From CAXTTV01 sp964247295 (GTDB taxonomy: Bacteria; Chloroflexota; Ktedonobacteria; Ktedonobacterales; Ktedonobacteraceae): DNA of 52,343 bases. The position numbers were made by a program, and so were the translations under genes. The notes under the pieces are model-generated. The model did not search any database and was not told where the DNA came from. It was given only the letters and a program-made list of their open reading frames with translations. The stretch's first letter is position 1. Each line of letters begins with the position of its first letter. This document shows, piece by piece, positions 33,415-41,622 of the stretch. Location: assembly GCA_964247295.1 (NCBI GenBank), contig CAXTTV010000012.1, forward strand, positions 1 through 52,343. Direction: 5' to 3'.

Positions 33415-34017
33415 ATGAATTACACTGCTGCTGACGTTAAAAAACTGCGTGATGAGACTGGCGCAACCTTCGCGGATTGTAAAACAGCGCTGAACGACTC
33501 CAACTCCTGGGATGGAGCGGTAAAGTTCCTTGAGGCAAGATCACAGCGTAAGGCTGACAAGATGGCGTCGGCTGATCGCGAGACCAAGCAGGGTGGTGTG
33601 TTCGCGTATGTTCACCACAACAACAGTCTGGGCGTTCTGATTGAGTTGAATTGTAGCACCGACTTCGTCGCGCGTAGCGAGTCTTTTCGTCAGCTTGCCA
33701 ATGATCTCTCAATGCAGATTGCTGGTACGAACCCGAAATATGTTGCGTTGGAGGATGTCCCTGAGGACATTATATCCGCAGCGCGCGAGTCGATCTTACA
33801 GGACCCCTCAATGGCTCGTGTTCCCGAAGCCAAACGTGACGAAGTTCTCAAAGGAAAGCTAAACCGTGTCTTGTCTGAACAGGAGCGGGTGCTGATGGCG
33901 CAGCCCTTTGTGAAAGACGAGTCGATTACTGTAAATGATCTTGTGCGTAAGGTTATCGCTGAGACTGGTGAGAACATTGTCCTGCGGCGTTTCAGCCGTT
34001 TCGAGTTGGGCAAGTAA
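33415..34017 (+). CDS. tsf: Elongation factor Ts
   Basis: A 200-residue EF-Ts, the short form seen in Thermus and many Chloroflexi. It exchanges GDP for GTP on EF-Tu. N-terminal UBA-like part with VKKLRDETGATFADCKTALND, then IELNCSTDFVARS, the EF-Tu-contacting TDFVAR motif. Preceded by gaggaga. It is followed by pyrH and frr, the usual order. Confidence 0.97.
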   Translation: MNYTAADVKKLRDETGATFADCKTALNDSNSWDGAVKFLEARSQRKADKMASADRETKQGGVFAYVHHNNSLGVLIELNCSTDFVARSESFRQLANDLSMQIAGTNPKYVALEDVPEDIISAARESILQDPSMARVPEAKRDEVLKGKLNRVLSEQERVLMAQPFVKDESITVNDLVRKVIAETGENIVLRRFSRFELGK

Positions 34018-34032
34018 TCATCTGTAAAGCGT

Positions 34033-34060
34033 ATTCGGGACCGGAGAGCCGGTCCCGAAT
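34033..34060 (+). terminator. Strong hairpin between tsf and pyrH
   Basis: attcgggaccgg/ccggtcccgaat, a perfect 12-bp stem with a four-base loop. It is followed only by gtttct, so it may be a partial terminator or a processing/stability element. Confidence 0.65.
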
Positions 34061-34087
34061 GTTTCTACGCATGGGAGAGTACAGAAT

Positions 34088-34843
34088 ATGGCTCAACAGG
34101 CTTCATCCCTCGCGTATCAGCGCATTCTCCTGAAGTTAAGTGGAGAGGCGTTGGGACACCGGCAAGGGTTTGGGATTGACGCGGAGATTGTGCGACGGTT
34201 GGCTCAGGAGGTCAAGCGGGTACGTGATCTGGGTATTGATATCGCGATGGTGGTTGGCGGGGGCAATATCTGGCGTGGTGGTGATGCTGCCGCGACAGGC
34301 ATGGACCGCGCGACCGCCGACTATATGGGAATGCTGGCGACCGTGATGAACGCGCTGGCGATGCAGGATGCAATGGAGAAGATCGGCATGGTAACGCGGG
34401 TTCAGACCGCGATTGAAATGCCACCGATCGCCGAGCCCTTCATCCGTCGTCGCGCAGAACGCCATCTAGAAAAAGGGCGGGTTGTAATTCTCGCCGCCGG
34501 CAGTGGCAATCCCTTCTTTACAACTGATACCGCAGCGGCTTTGCGAGGGGTCGAGTTAAATGCTCAGGTCCTACTTAAAGCGACCAAAGTTGATGGTGTG
34601 TATGATGATGATCCCATGCGTAATGCGAACGCGCGTAAGTTCGAGGAATTGAGCTATATGCGTGCCTTGACAATGGGGCTCAAAGTTATGGACAGTACCG
34701 CATTGTCACTCTGTAAGGATAATAATCTTCCAATTATCGTCTTTGACCTTAATCAGGAGGGGGCTCTAGAGGCCATTGTCCGGGGTGAAAAACGTGGTAC
34801 ACTGATACATGACGTTGACGACCAAATTAAGAATGGCCGTTAG
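34088..34843 (+). CDS. pyrH: UMP kinase
   Basis: A 251-residue UMP kinase of the amino-acid-kinase fold, making UDP from UMP and ATP. ILLKLSGEALGH at the N-terminus, VVGGGNIWRGG, DYMGMLATVMNALAMQD, and VILAAGSGNPFFTTDTAAALR. Complete length. It belongs to the tsf-pyrH-frr group and supplies UTP for RNA and UDP-sugars for glycan genes such as those at the window start. Confidence 0.97.
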   Translation: MAQQASSLAYQRILLKLSGEALGHRQGFGIDAEIVRRLAQEVKRVRDLGIDIAMVVGGGNIWRGGDAAATGMDRATADYMGMLATVMNALAMQDAMEKIGMVTRVQTAIEMPPIAEPFIRRRAERHLEKGRVVILAAGSGNPFFTTDTAAALRGVELNAQVLLKATKVDGVYDDDPMRNANARKFEELSYMRALTMGLKVMDSTALSLCKDNNLPIIVFDLNQEGALEAIVRGEKRGTLIHDVDDQIKNGR

Positions 34844-34858
34844 AAAGGGTGCATTACT

Positions 34859-35416
34859 ATGGGTGAAGACATTTTTACAGATGCTGAGCGTCGCATGCAG
34901 AAGGCCGTTGAGGCCCTGCGCCACGATGTCTCTTCTATTCGTACAGGGCGGGCAAGTGCCGCTCTCATCGATCGTATCCAGGTTGACTATTATGGGACAC
35001 CGACACCGGTGAACCAGGTCGCGACTATTTCCGTACCAGAGGCCCGGCAGTTACTGATCCAGCCGTGGGATAAAAGCCTGATCTCTGATATTGAGAAGGC
35101 GATCCAGAAATCGGACCTGGGGATCAATCCTAATAACGACGGTCAGGTGATCCGGCTCAATATTCCGCCATTGAATGAAGAGCGCCGCCGCGATATGGTC
35201 AAGACGCTACACAAAAAACTGGACGAGCATAAAGTCGCGGTTCGCAATATTCGGCGTGATGCTCAAGATAAACTTCGTGATCGAGAAAAGAAAAAAGAAA
35301 TTTCCGAGGACGAGCTGAAGCGTAGCTCTGATCGGCTACAGAAGCTCACCGACCGGTTCGTTGATGAGATGGACAAGGTTGGTAAAACCAAGGAACAGGA
35401 GATTCTGGAGGTCTAA
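34859..35416 (+). CDS. frr: Ribosome recycling factor
   Basis: 185 residues, typical RRF. MQKAVEALRHDVSSIRTGRAS at the N-terminus, YGTPTPVNQVATISVPEARQ, and the helical C-terminus with VRNIRRDAQDKL. It splits post-termination ribosomes with EF-G. Starts 15 bases after pyrH and is followed immediately by uppS. Confidence 0.97.
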   Translation: MGEDIFTDAERRMQKAVEALRHDVSSIRTGRASAALIDRIQVDYYGTPTPVNQVATISVPEARQLLIQPWDKSLISDIEKAIQKSDLGINPNNDGQVIRLNIPPLNEERRRDMVKTLHKKLDEHKVAVRNIRRDAQDKLRDREKKKEISEDELKRSSDRLQKLTDRFVDEMDKVGKTKEQEILEV

Positions 35417-35418
35417 CT

Positions 35419-36216
35419 TTGACCAAGATTTCAGATCTCTTTTCCCAGCAGGGAAAAGGGAATGCGCAGCCACAATCAAAGAATATCGGGCAGAATAGCG
35501 TTCGTCCCCGCCATATCGCGATTATCATGGATGGCAATGGTCGCTGGGCAACTAAACGGCACTTACCACGCTTCGCCGGCCATTCCGCTGGTGTTTCTGC
35601 CCTGCGCCGCATCGTTGAGATCGCCAAAGACGAGGGGATCGAGATGCTCAGCGTGTATGCGTTCTCTACCGAGAATTGGAGCCGTCCTCGCGCTGAGGTT
35701 GAGCATCTGATGCGTCTCTTCTGGGAGACGATCCGCTCCGATGTGCATCGGTTACATAAAGAAGGGGTGCGGCTGCGCCATCTTGGTCGAAGTGGGGATC
35801 TTTCTCCCGAAATCCAGAAGGCGATACGGGAGTCAGCCGATCTGACAAAGGAAAATACTCGTATCGCTGTGAATGTTTGCTTTAATTATGGCGGTAGGGC
35901 TGAACTGGTTGATGCCGTTCGGCAGATTGTCGCCAACGGCGTCGCTCCTGAACATATCACGGAAGAGCTCATCGGCTCACATCTTTACTCGCGCGATCTG
36001 CCCGATCCCGATCTGGTGATCCGCACAGGTGGTGAGATGCGTATAAGCAACTTCCTTTTATGGCAATCCGCCTATAGCGAATTCTATCCAACTCCGATCT
36101 TATGGCCCGACTTTGGCTATAATGAGTTCATGGAGGCGATAGAAAGCTATAGCCAGCGTCAGCGACGCTTCGGTCGTGTCATGGAACCTCCCGCCTCTGT
36201 CGCACAGGGAGAATAG
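35419..36216 (+). CDS. uppS: Isoprenyl transferase (undecaprenyl diphosphate synthase)
   Basis: A 265-residue cis-prenyltransferase that lengthens farnesyl diphosphate to the lipid carrier used for peptidoglycan and surface glycans. HIAIIMDGNGRWA holds the catalytic Asp; YAFSTENWSRP, NVCFNYGGRAEL and the C-terminal RTGGEMRISNFLLWQSAYSEFY are all present. The start is TTG, three bases after the frr stop, with ggaggt upstream overlapping frr. Product chain length cannot be read. Links the MEP genes here to the glycan genes. Confidence 0.95.
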   Translation: MTKISDLFSQQGKGNAQPQSKNIGQNSVRPRHIAIIMDGNGRWATKRHLPRFAGHSAGVSALRRIVEIAKDEGIEMLSVYAFSTENWSRPRAEVEHLMRLFWETIRSDVHRLHKEGVRLRHLGRSGDLSPEIQKAIRESADLTKENTRIAVNVCFNYGGRAELVDAVRQIVANGVAPEHITEELIGSHLYSRDLPDPDLVIRTGGEMRISNFLLWQSAYSEFYPTPILWPDFGYNEFMEAIESYSQRQRRFGRVMEPPASVAQGE

Positions 36217-36220
36217 CCGC

Positions 36221-37111
36221 GTGCAAGGCGCAACACAACAAAATACTCAACCAGATCCCTCGGGACAGACCAACGGAGCTTCCCCACGCGCCGGGAGCTC
36301 CGTTGGTCAAAGGCTGCTTACGGCATTTATCGCTATTCCAGTGGTCCTGCTTTTTGTCTGGTTTGGCGGCTGGCTAGCCTTTGTCGCTATCGCAATTGTG
36401 GTTCTTTTAGGAACCAATGAGCTTCACAGCATGATGGTGCATTCCGGCCATCGCCCCCTTATTGGCGTCAGTCTGGGTCTGAGCCTGCTTTTCCTGATTG
36501 CTGCGATGTTTCCTCAGCATCGCCTGCTGATCCTTGAGATAGGGCTTGGAGCTGCACTGCTCGTTTCTTTCCCATTGCTTTTTCGGCGGAAGCAGCTTGA
36601 GGGAGCACTTGTGGATTGGTCTTTATCTGTTGCTTTCTCTTTGTATCTGGGCTGGCCGATGAGCTTTTTTTTGCTTTTGCGAGGCTATCAATTTGGCTGG
36701 CCTTTGGGTCGTGGGGTCTGGTGGTTGCTGATTGTGTTGTTGTGCGTCTGGGCCAATGACTCGGCGGCCTTTTTTGCTGGTCGCTTCTGGGGACGGCATA
36801 AACTTTCTCCCCTGATCAGTCCAGGCAAGACCTGGGAGGGGATGTTCGGGGGGCTGGCCTTTACAGTTGTCGCTACGATTATTACGACGCTGCCTCTGGA
36901 AGTTCCCTGGTATCTCGCGATTGGTCTGGGGTTGGCGATTGGTCTGGCTGCGGTTTTTGGAGATCTGGCGGAGTCGTTGATGAAACGGCAGATGCATGTT
37001 AAGGATAGTGGCCAACTGATGCCGGGTCATGGTGGGATGTTGGATAGGATCGATAGCCTGTTGTTTGCGGTTGTCGTTGTCTACATTTTTGCCTTATTCT
37101 ATGGTCTGTAG
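36221..37111 (+). CDS. cdsA: Phosphatidate cytidylyltransferase (CDP-diacylglycerol synthase)
   Basis: About 296 residues with eight or so membrane helices. Makes CDP-diacylglycerol for phospholipids. The C-terminal signature appears as NDSAAFFAGRFWGRHKLSPLISPGKTWEG and later KDSGQLMPGHGGMLDRIDS. A hydrophilic Gln/Ser/Pro-rich N-terminus of about 30 residues precedes the first helix. I chose GTG 36221, after agggag, rather than an upstream start at 36176 inside uppS. Member of the conserved frr-uppS-cdsA-dxr-rseP-ispG order. Confidence 0.94.
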   Translation: MQGATQQNTQPDPSGQTNGASPRAGSSVGQRLLTAFIAIPVVLLFVWFGGWLAFVAIAIVVLLGTNELHSMMVHSGHRPLIGVSLGLSLLFLIAAMFPQHRLLILEIGLGAALLVSFPLLFRRKQLEGALVDWSLSVAFSLYLGWPMSFFLLLRGYQFGWPLGRGVWWLLIVLLCVWANDSAAFFAGRFWGRHKLSPLISPGKTWEGMFGGLAFTVVATIITTLPLEVPWYLAIGLGLAIGLAAVFGDLAESLMKRQMHVKDSGQLMPGHGGMLDRIDSLLFAVVVVYIFALFYGL

Positions 37112-37245
37112 GAGTCGCGGAGCTCTGCCACCAAACTTTTAGCTCTCCTCCTCAGCTCGTGCTATAATAAAATAAGTATAGATGCGAATGATTCGTTTGC
37201 ATTGCATTTGGGGCCGGGCTCTATTCGGCTCCGTCTGGATAAAGT

Positions 37246-38421
37246 ATGACCAGATTACCGAAACGTATTGCTTTGCTTGGGAGTACTGGCTCGATTGGGC
37301 AGCAGACGCTGGATGTGGTGCGCCACTTTCCCGAGCACTTTCAAATAGTGTCCCTGGCCGCCCGCAGTAACGTAAAGCTTCTTGCTCAGCAGGTGCAAGA
37401 ATTTCACCCCTCGCTCGTGGCTTGTTATGAGGATACTCCACAGACGCGAGCTGCCAAAACCTCTTTACCCAACCTGGCGTTTGGTCCCGAAGGGCTGATG
37501 CAAGTGGCAACTCACGCACCGGCTGATATCCTGGTGGCCGCGACTTCGGGGCTTCAGGCTTTAGAGCCCACGCTGGCTGCGATCTCCGCTGGTAAAACCA
37601 TCGCGCTCGCTAATAAAGAGACGCTTGTAATGGCCGGCCATCTTGTTATGAAGGCTGCGGCCAGGGCGAATGTCTCCATCTTTCCTGTAGATAGCGAGCA
37701 TAGTGCGATCTGGCAATGCCTGCGGGGTGAGCACCTCTCCGAGGTTCACCGCCTGCTATTAACGGCTTCAGGAGGACCTTTTCGGAAGGCGACGCTGGAG
37801 CAGATACAGAACGTCACGGTTGAACAAGCCCTGGCACACCCCACCTGGAAAATGGGATCTAAAATCACGATAGACTCATCCACGCTGATGAATAAAGGGT
37901 TAGAGGTATTAGAGGCCCACTGGCTGTTTGCTATTCCCTATGAGCAGATCGACGTAGTGGTGCAGCCTGAGAGCATTATTCACTCAATGGTAGAGTTTGT
38001 GGATGGATCGGTGAAGATGCAAGCCAGTCGGCCAAGTATGCATCTACCGATCCAGGATGCTTTAAGCTATCCCGAGCGTTTAAACAATCAAGGGACTGGC
38101 CTGGTTCGTGATCTCTCCTGGCCCGATCTCGCTAAAATCACGTTTGAAGCGTTAGATATTGAGCGTTTTCCTTGTTTCAGATTGGCGTTGGAGGCTGGGA
38201 AACGTGGAGATAGCTATCCTTCAGTTCTGGTAGGAGCAGATGAGGAGGCGGTAGCCCTGTTTCTAGATGGAAAAATTGGCTTTATGGAGATTGGGCGGTT
38301 GATCGAGGCTGTGCTGGAGCGCCATAGGGTGATCGTGCATCCCGATGTCCGCCAGATTTTGTCCACCTGCGACTGGGCGCGTCAAACGACGCGTGAGCTG
38401 GCAGTGAATTCAACTTTTTAG
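37246..38421 (+). CDS. dxr: 1-deoxy-D-xylulose-5-phosphate reductoisomerase
   Basis: 391 residues. Second MEP step, rearranging and reducing DXP to MEP with NADPH. GSTGSIGQQTLDVVR near the N-terminus (cofactor), ANKETLVMAG, PVDSEHSAIWQCL (metal and substrate), TASGGPFR, and HPTWKMGSKITIDSSTLMNKG. Complete. A TATAAT at 37163-37168 may be a promoter -10, but no good -35 goes with it. Confidence 0.97.
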   Translation: MTRLPKRIALLGSTGSIGQQTLDVVRHFPEHFQIVSLAARSNVKLLAQQVQEFHPSLVACYEDTPQTRAAKTSLPNLAFGPEGLMQVATHAPADILVAATSGLQALEPTLAAISAGKTIALANKETLVMAGHLVMKAAARANVSIFPVDSEHSAIWQCLRGEHLSEVHRLLLTASGGPFRKATLEQIQNVTVEQALAHPTWKMGSKITIDSSTLMNKGLEVLEAHWLFAIPYEQIDVVVQPESIIHSMVEFVDGSVKMQASRPSMHLPIQDALSYPERLNNQGTGLVRDLSWPDLAKITFEALDIERFPCFRLALEAGKRGDSYPSVLVGADEEAVALFLDGKIGFMEIGRLIEAVLERHRVIVHPDVRQILSTCDWARQTTRELAVNSTF

Positions 38422-38514
38422 TGCCGCCGCTTCGATAAAAGACAAAGAAAGGAAGGCGGTGCATCATACCAGAAGGTAGTCTGGTAAAGACGTTTGCACC
38501 GTAAAAGCATCTAT

Positions 38515-39732
38515 ATGAATAACTGGTACTTGCTAGCCGCTATTCCTGTGTTCGGGCTACTTGTATTTGTGCATGAGTTCGGGCACTTTATTACGGCCAA
38601 GTGGGCTGGGATGCGGGTGGAGGAGTTTAGCCTTGGTTTTCCACCCCGTCTTTTCGGTGTTCGCCGGCGGGTAAGTGGTGGCTGGGAGGTGGTCTGGTTT
38701 AGCGGGAAGAAGAACGAAGATCAAGAATTTGACCCGAACGGTAGCCAGAGTCCTCTGTTGGGTACCAGTGGTGGTGGAAGTATCTCGAAAGATGCCGATG
38801 ACCACACATTGTATTCGCTGAGTCTGCTTCCAATTGGTGGTTTTGTGCGTATGACTGGTGAGATGGGCGAGACGGACGATGAGCAGGGGCATTATGATCC
38901 CAAAAGTTTTGCCTCTAAATCGGCTGGTTGGCGTGTAACGGTGCTCTCGGCTGGCGTTATCATGAATTTGATTATGGCCTGTCTCCTTTTTACGATCTCA
39001 TATAGCCTGGGCGAGCCAGTCCGGCCAGCGGTGGTTTCGCAGGTCGAGGCAGGTTCACCGGCTGCTTTGGCCGGTCTGAAAGCCAGCGACAAAGTAATTT
39101 CGGTGAATGGGCAGGCCATCAAATCTTTTACAGAGATGCAGATGCTTGTGAACCAGGAGGTTAGTCGGAATACCAGTAAGCAAACGGTGCCAGTGACAAT
39201 GCAGATTTTGCATCAGGGCCAGAGCCAGCCGCAGACCACAGTTGTGCAGGCACGGGTGCATCCACCACAGGGCAAAGGGCCACTGGGTGTAACGGCGACC
39301 AGCCAGGTTGTCTACAATAAATATCCACTCTGGCAGGCCCCACTAAAAGGACTCCAGTATACCTTTGAGACAACACGCGACTTTATTCAAAGTCTGGTGC
39401 AGATGGTCACAGGACAGATCCAGCCTCAGCTTGCTGGACCGGTGGGAATTGTTAAGGTCACGGGCGAAGTGGCCCAGACCGTACCAACGATTGGCTGGTT
39501 CCCGATTCTTAATCTGACCGGGTTGCTTAGCCTGAACCTGGCGATTGTGAACATTCTACCGTTCCCCGCTTTAGATGGTGGGCGCATCTTCTTAATATTG
39601 ATTGAGCTTTTACGTGGTGGCAAGCGCCTGAAACCGGAGCAGGAAGGGGTTATCAACCTTGTTGGTATGGCCTTGCTGCTCACGCTAATGGTTGTGATCA
39701 CCACTAGCGATATAATGCATTGGGGTCAGTAG
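38515..39732 (+). CDS. rseP: RIP/site-2 zinc metalloprotease RseP (M50)
   Basis: About 405 residues, four membrane helices. An intramembrane protease that cuts anti-sigma factors or signal-peptide remnants. Zinc site VHEFGH (H20, E21, H24), a PDZ domain (VVSQVEAGSPAALAGLKASDKVISVNGQ), and the third-ligand motif PALDGGRIF in the C-terminal half. A Gly/Ser/Asp-rich insert of about 35 residues follows the first soluble segment (residues near 65-100). The ATG at 38515 suits the family, which begins right before the first helix; an in-frame TTG at 38494 is possible. Neither has a strong Shine-Dalgarno. Confidence 0.93.
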   Translation: MNNWYLLAAIPVFGLLVFVHEFGHFITAKWAGMRVEEFSLGFPPRLFGVRRRVSGGWEVVWFSGKKNEDQEFDPNGSQSPLLGTSGGGSISKDADDHTLYSLSLLPIGGFVRMTGEMGETDDEQGHYDPKSFASKSAGWRVTVLSAGVIMNLIMACLLFTISYSLGEPVRPAVVSQVEAGSPAALAGLKASDKVISVNGQAIKSFTEMQMLVNQEVSRNTSKQTVPVTMQILHQGQSQPQTTVVQARVHPPQGKGPLGVTATSQVVYNKYPLWQAPLKGLQYTFETTRDFIQSLVQMVTGQIQPQLAGPVGIVKVTGEVAQTVPTIGWFPILNLTGLLSLNLAIVNILPFPALDGGRIFLILIELLRGGKRLKPEQEGVINLVGMALLLTLMVVITTSDIMHWGQ

Positions 39733-39776
39733 ACCTCAATGTGCAAGCTTACCAAAGCAAATGGAGTAGTAGTATC

Positions 39777-41000
39777 ATGCGACGTAAAACCCGGCAGATT
39801 CATGTCGGCGATCTAGCAATTGGCGGCGATGCACCGATCGCGGTGCAGTCGATGTGTACAACGTATACACGTGACGTGGAGAAAACGGTAGCGCAGATCC
39901 ACCGCCTGGAAGATGTTGGCTGCGAACTTGTCCGCGTGGCTGTGCCAGAGGAAGAGGATGCCCTCGCGATCCGCGAGATTAAAAAGCAGATCTATATCCC
40001 GTTGGTTGCCGATATTCATTATAAACACTCGCTCGCTTTAGACTCGATTCGTCAGGGAGTCGATTGTGTGCGTATTAATCCAGGCAACCTGATTAATGGG
40101 CGGCAGTCGTTGGAAGAGATCGTCACCGCTTGTAAGGAGCACGGTGTCTCGATGCGGATCGGGGTGAACTCCGGCTCCATCGATGCCCTGGACAAGATGG
40201 CGCAGATGCAGCGTGTTCAGGTCCGCTTGCGCGACGATGGCACCCTGGAGCGTTCCGATCCAGTAGAGGCGCGACGGCTTGAGCGTCAGAAGCTTGCTGA
40301 GCGGATGGTTGATAAGGCCCTGGAATATATTAGCTGGTGCGAGGAAATGGACTTTCACGAGATCAAGGTCTCGCTGAAGTCCTCGACTCCCTTGACCGCT
40401 GTTGAAGCCTACAAGCTTTTCTCAGAGCGCTCGGATTATCCTTTGCACCTGGGGATTACAGAGGCTGGGACCCTGGTCACCGGAGCGGTAAAATCCGCAG
40501 TCGGTCTTGGTTTGCTGCTGGCTCAAGGCATTGGTGATACCATGCGCGTCAGCTTGAGTGCCGAGCCCGAGGAAGAGATCCCCGTCGCCTACGAAATTCT
40601 GCGTTCGTTAGATCTGCGTAACCGGGGCGTCACCTTTGTCTCCTGTCCCTCCTGTGGTCGGGTAGAGATTGACGTGGTTGAGGTTGCCAACGAAGTGGAG
40701 AAGCGCCTGTCAAAGGTTCAGACTCCTATCCATGTGGCGGTTATGGGCTGTGTTGTTAATGGACCGGGCGAGTCGCGCGACGCCGATGTTGGTCTGGCTG
40801 GTGGCAAGGGGCGTGGAATCATTTTCCGTAAGGGTGAGGTGATCCGCACTGTACCGGAAGATGAGTTCCTGGATGCCGTGCTCAAAGAGGTGGCTTCTCT
40901 CTTACCTGAGAAGGAAGCAAAGCTTGTCTATCCGGAGGGTGGGATCAAGAAGGGCGTTATTGGTGCTCATCGAACTCGCGTTGAGGGTGTGATGCTTTAA
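39777..41000 (+). CDS. ispG: 4-hydroxy-3-methylbut-2-enyl diphosphate synthase (flavodoxin)
   Basis: About 407 residues. The penultimate MEP enzyme, reductively opening MEcPP through a 4Fe-4S cluster. TIM-barrel start IAVQSMCTTYTRDVEKTV, VRINPGN, LHLGITEAGT; cluster cysteines in SCPSCGR and MGCVVNGPGE. The two-domain bacterial length fits. I chose ATG 39777, ten bases after ggag, rather than an upstream start inside rseP. Ends in a strong terminator. Confidence 0.96.
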   Translation: MRRKTRQIHVGDLAIGGDAPIAVQSMCTTYTRDVEKTVAQIHRLEDVGCELVRVAVPEEEDALAIREIKKQIYIPLVADIHYKHSLALDSIRQGVDCVRINPGNLINGRQSLEEIVTACKEHGVSMRIGVNSGSIDALDKMAQMQRVQVRLRDDGTLERSDPVEARRLERQKLAERMVDKALEYISWCEEMDFHEIKVSLKSSTPLTAVEAYKLFSERSDYPLHLGITEAGTLVTGAVKSAVGLGLLLAQGIGDTMRVSLSAEPEEEIPVAYEILRSLDLRNRGVTFVSCPSCGRVEIDVVEVANEVEKRLSKVQTPIHVAVMGCVVNGPGESRDADVGLAGGKGRGIIFRKGEVIRTVPEDEFLDAVLKEVASLLPEKEAKLVYPEGGIKKGVIGAHRTRVEGVML

Positions 41001-41033
41001 TTTCTGAGCTTATTAATCACTCTGGGCTTATTG

Positions 41034-41069
41034 TTCACTCCGATCTTTTATGATCGGAGTGAATTTTTT
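41034..41069 (+). terminator. Intrinsic terminator after ispG
   Basis: Perfect 12-bp stem ttcactccgatc (41034-41045) / gatcggagtgaa (41052-41063) followed by six Ts. Marks the end of the frr-to-ispG unit. Confidence 0.95.
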
Positions 41070-41208
41070 GGGAAAAATTGCGCGAAATAAGTCTAAAAAT
41101 TGGGAACCTTTTGGGAATCGGCAGCGTCTATCTTTCACGATGGTAAAATCTAAGGGAATGAGAGAAGAGAAGCATGTTAAGGATGGAAAGAGAGTTTTCA
41201 GAAAGCAC

Positions 41209-41234
41209 AAAAAAGCGACCTCTTAAGAGGCCGC
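41209..41234 (-). terminator. Intrinsic terminator of the tRNA-Val gene
   Basis: On the minus strand gcggcctc-ttaa-gaggtcgc (8 bp with one G-T) followed by six Ts (plus 41209-41214), eight bases past the tRNA 3' end. Confidence 0.88.
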
Positions 41235-41241
41235 TGTGTGA

Positions 41242-41315
41242 TGGACGATACAGAACTCGAATCTGTGACCTCCACGATGTCAACGTGGCGCTCTAACCAA
41301 CTGAGCTAATCGCCC
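41242..41315 (-). tRNA. tRNA-Val (anticodon GAC)
   Basis: Full cloverleaf on the minus strand, 74 bases. Acceptor arm gggcgat/atcgtcc with one G-T, D-arm tagctcagttggttagagc, anticodon arm ccacg-ttgacat-cgtgg with GAC at 34-36, T-arm with gattcgag. Discriminator A; CCA is not encoded. It stands alone with its own promoter and terminator. Confidence 0.96.
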
Positions 41316-41329
41316 TCAAGAACGAAATA

Positions 41330-41358
41330 ATGATAGCACTGCTTTAGCGAATTGTCAA
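41330..41358 (-). promoter_or_regulatory. Promoter for tRNA-Val
   Basis: On the minus strand TTGACA (plus 41353-41358), 17 bases, TATCAT (plus 41330-41335), ending 14 bases before the tRNA 5' end. Confidence 0.8.
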
Positions 41359-41503
41359 GTGCCTGGATTGGCATCCAGATTGGGCTAAAAATGTATAGAT
41401 GTAGATTTATCTTTTTAGGTAAATAATCATAGCGCGTTCGTAATAATATTTGGCTCCTGTCTTTATACTAAAGACAAATAGTAACATTCCTTTAGTGATG
41501 TAC

Positions 41504-41532
41504 TTGCGACTACAGGAGTGAGATGCTATACT
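41504..41532 (+). promoter_or_regulatory. Promoter for the CHAP-protein gene
   Basis: TTGCGA (41504-41509), 17 bases, TATACT (41527-41532), about 90 bases before the start codon. Confidence 0.55.
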
Positions 41533-41622
41533 CGTTTGCAGAACCATTTCTGCATTATCTACCAAAAAACAGGCTTGATAGTTTTTTAAGTATCTTATAT
41601 CAGGAAGGAGTATATTTCCGCA

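Noticed and set aside
41209..41315. tRNA as an integration site for a mobile element
   Set aside because: No integrase gene or repeated tRNA 3' end was found nearby; the tRNA has its own promoter and terminator.
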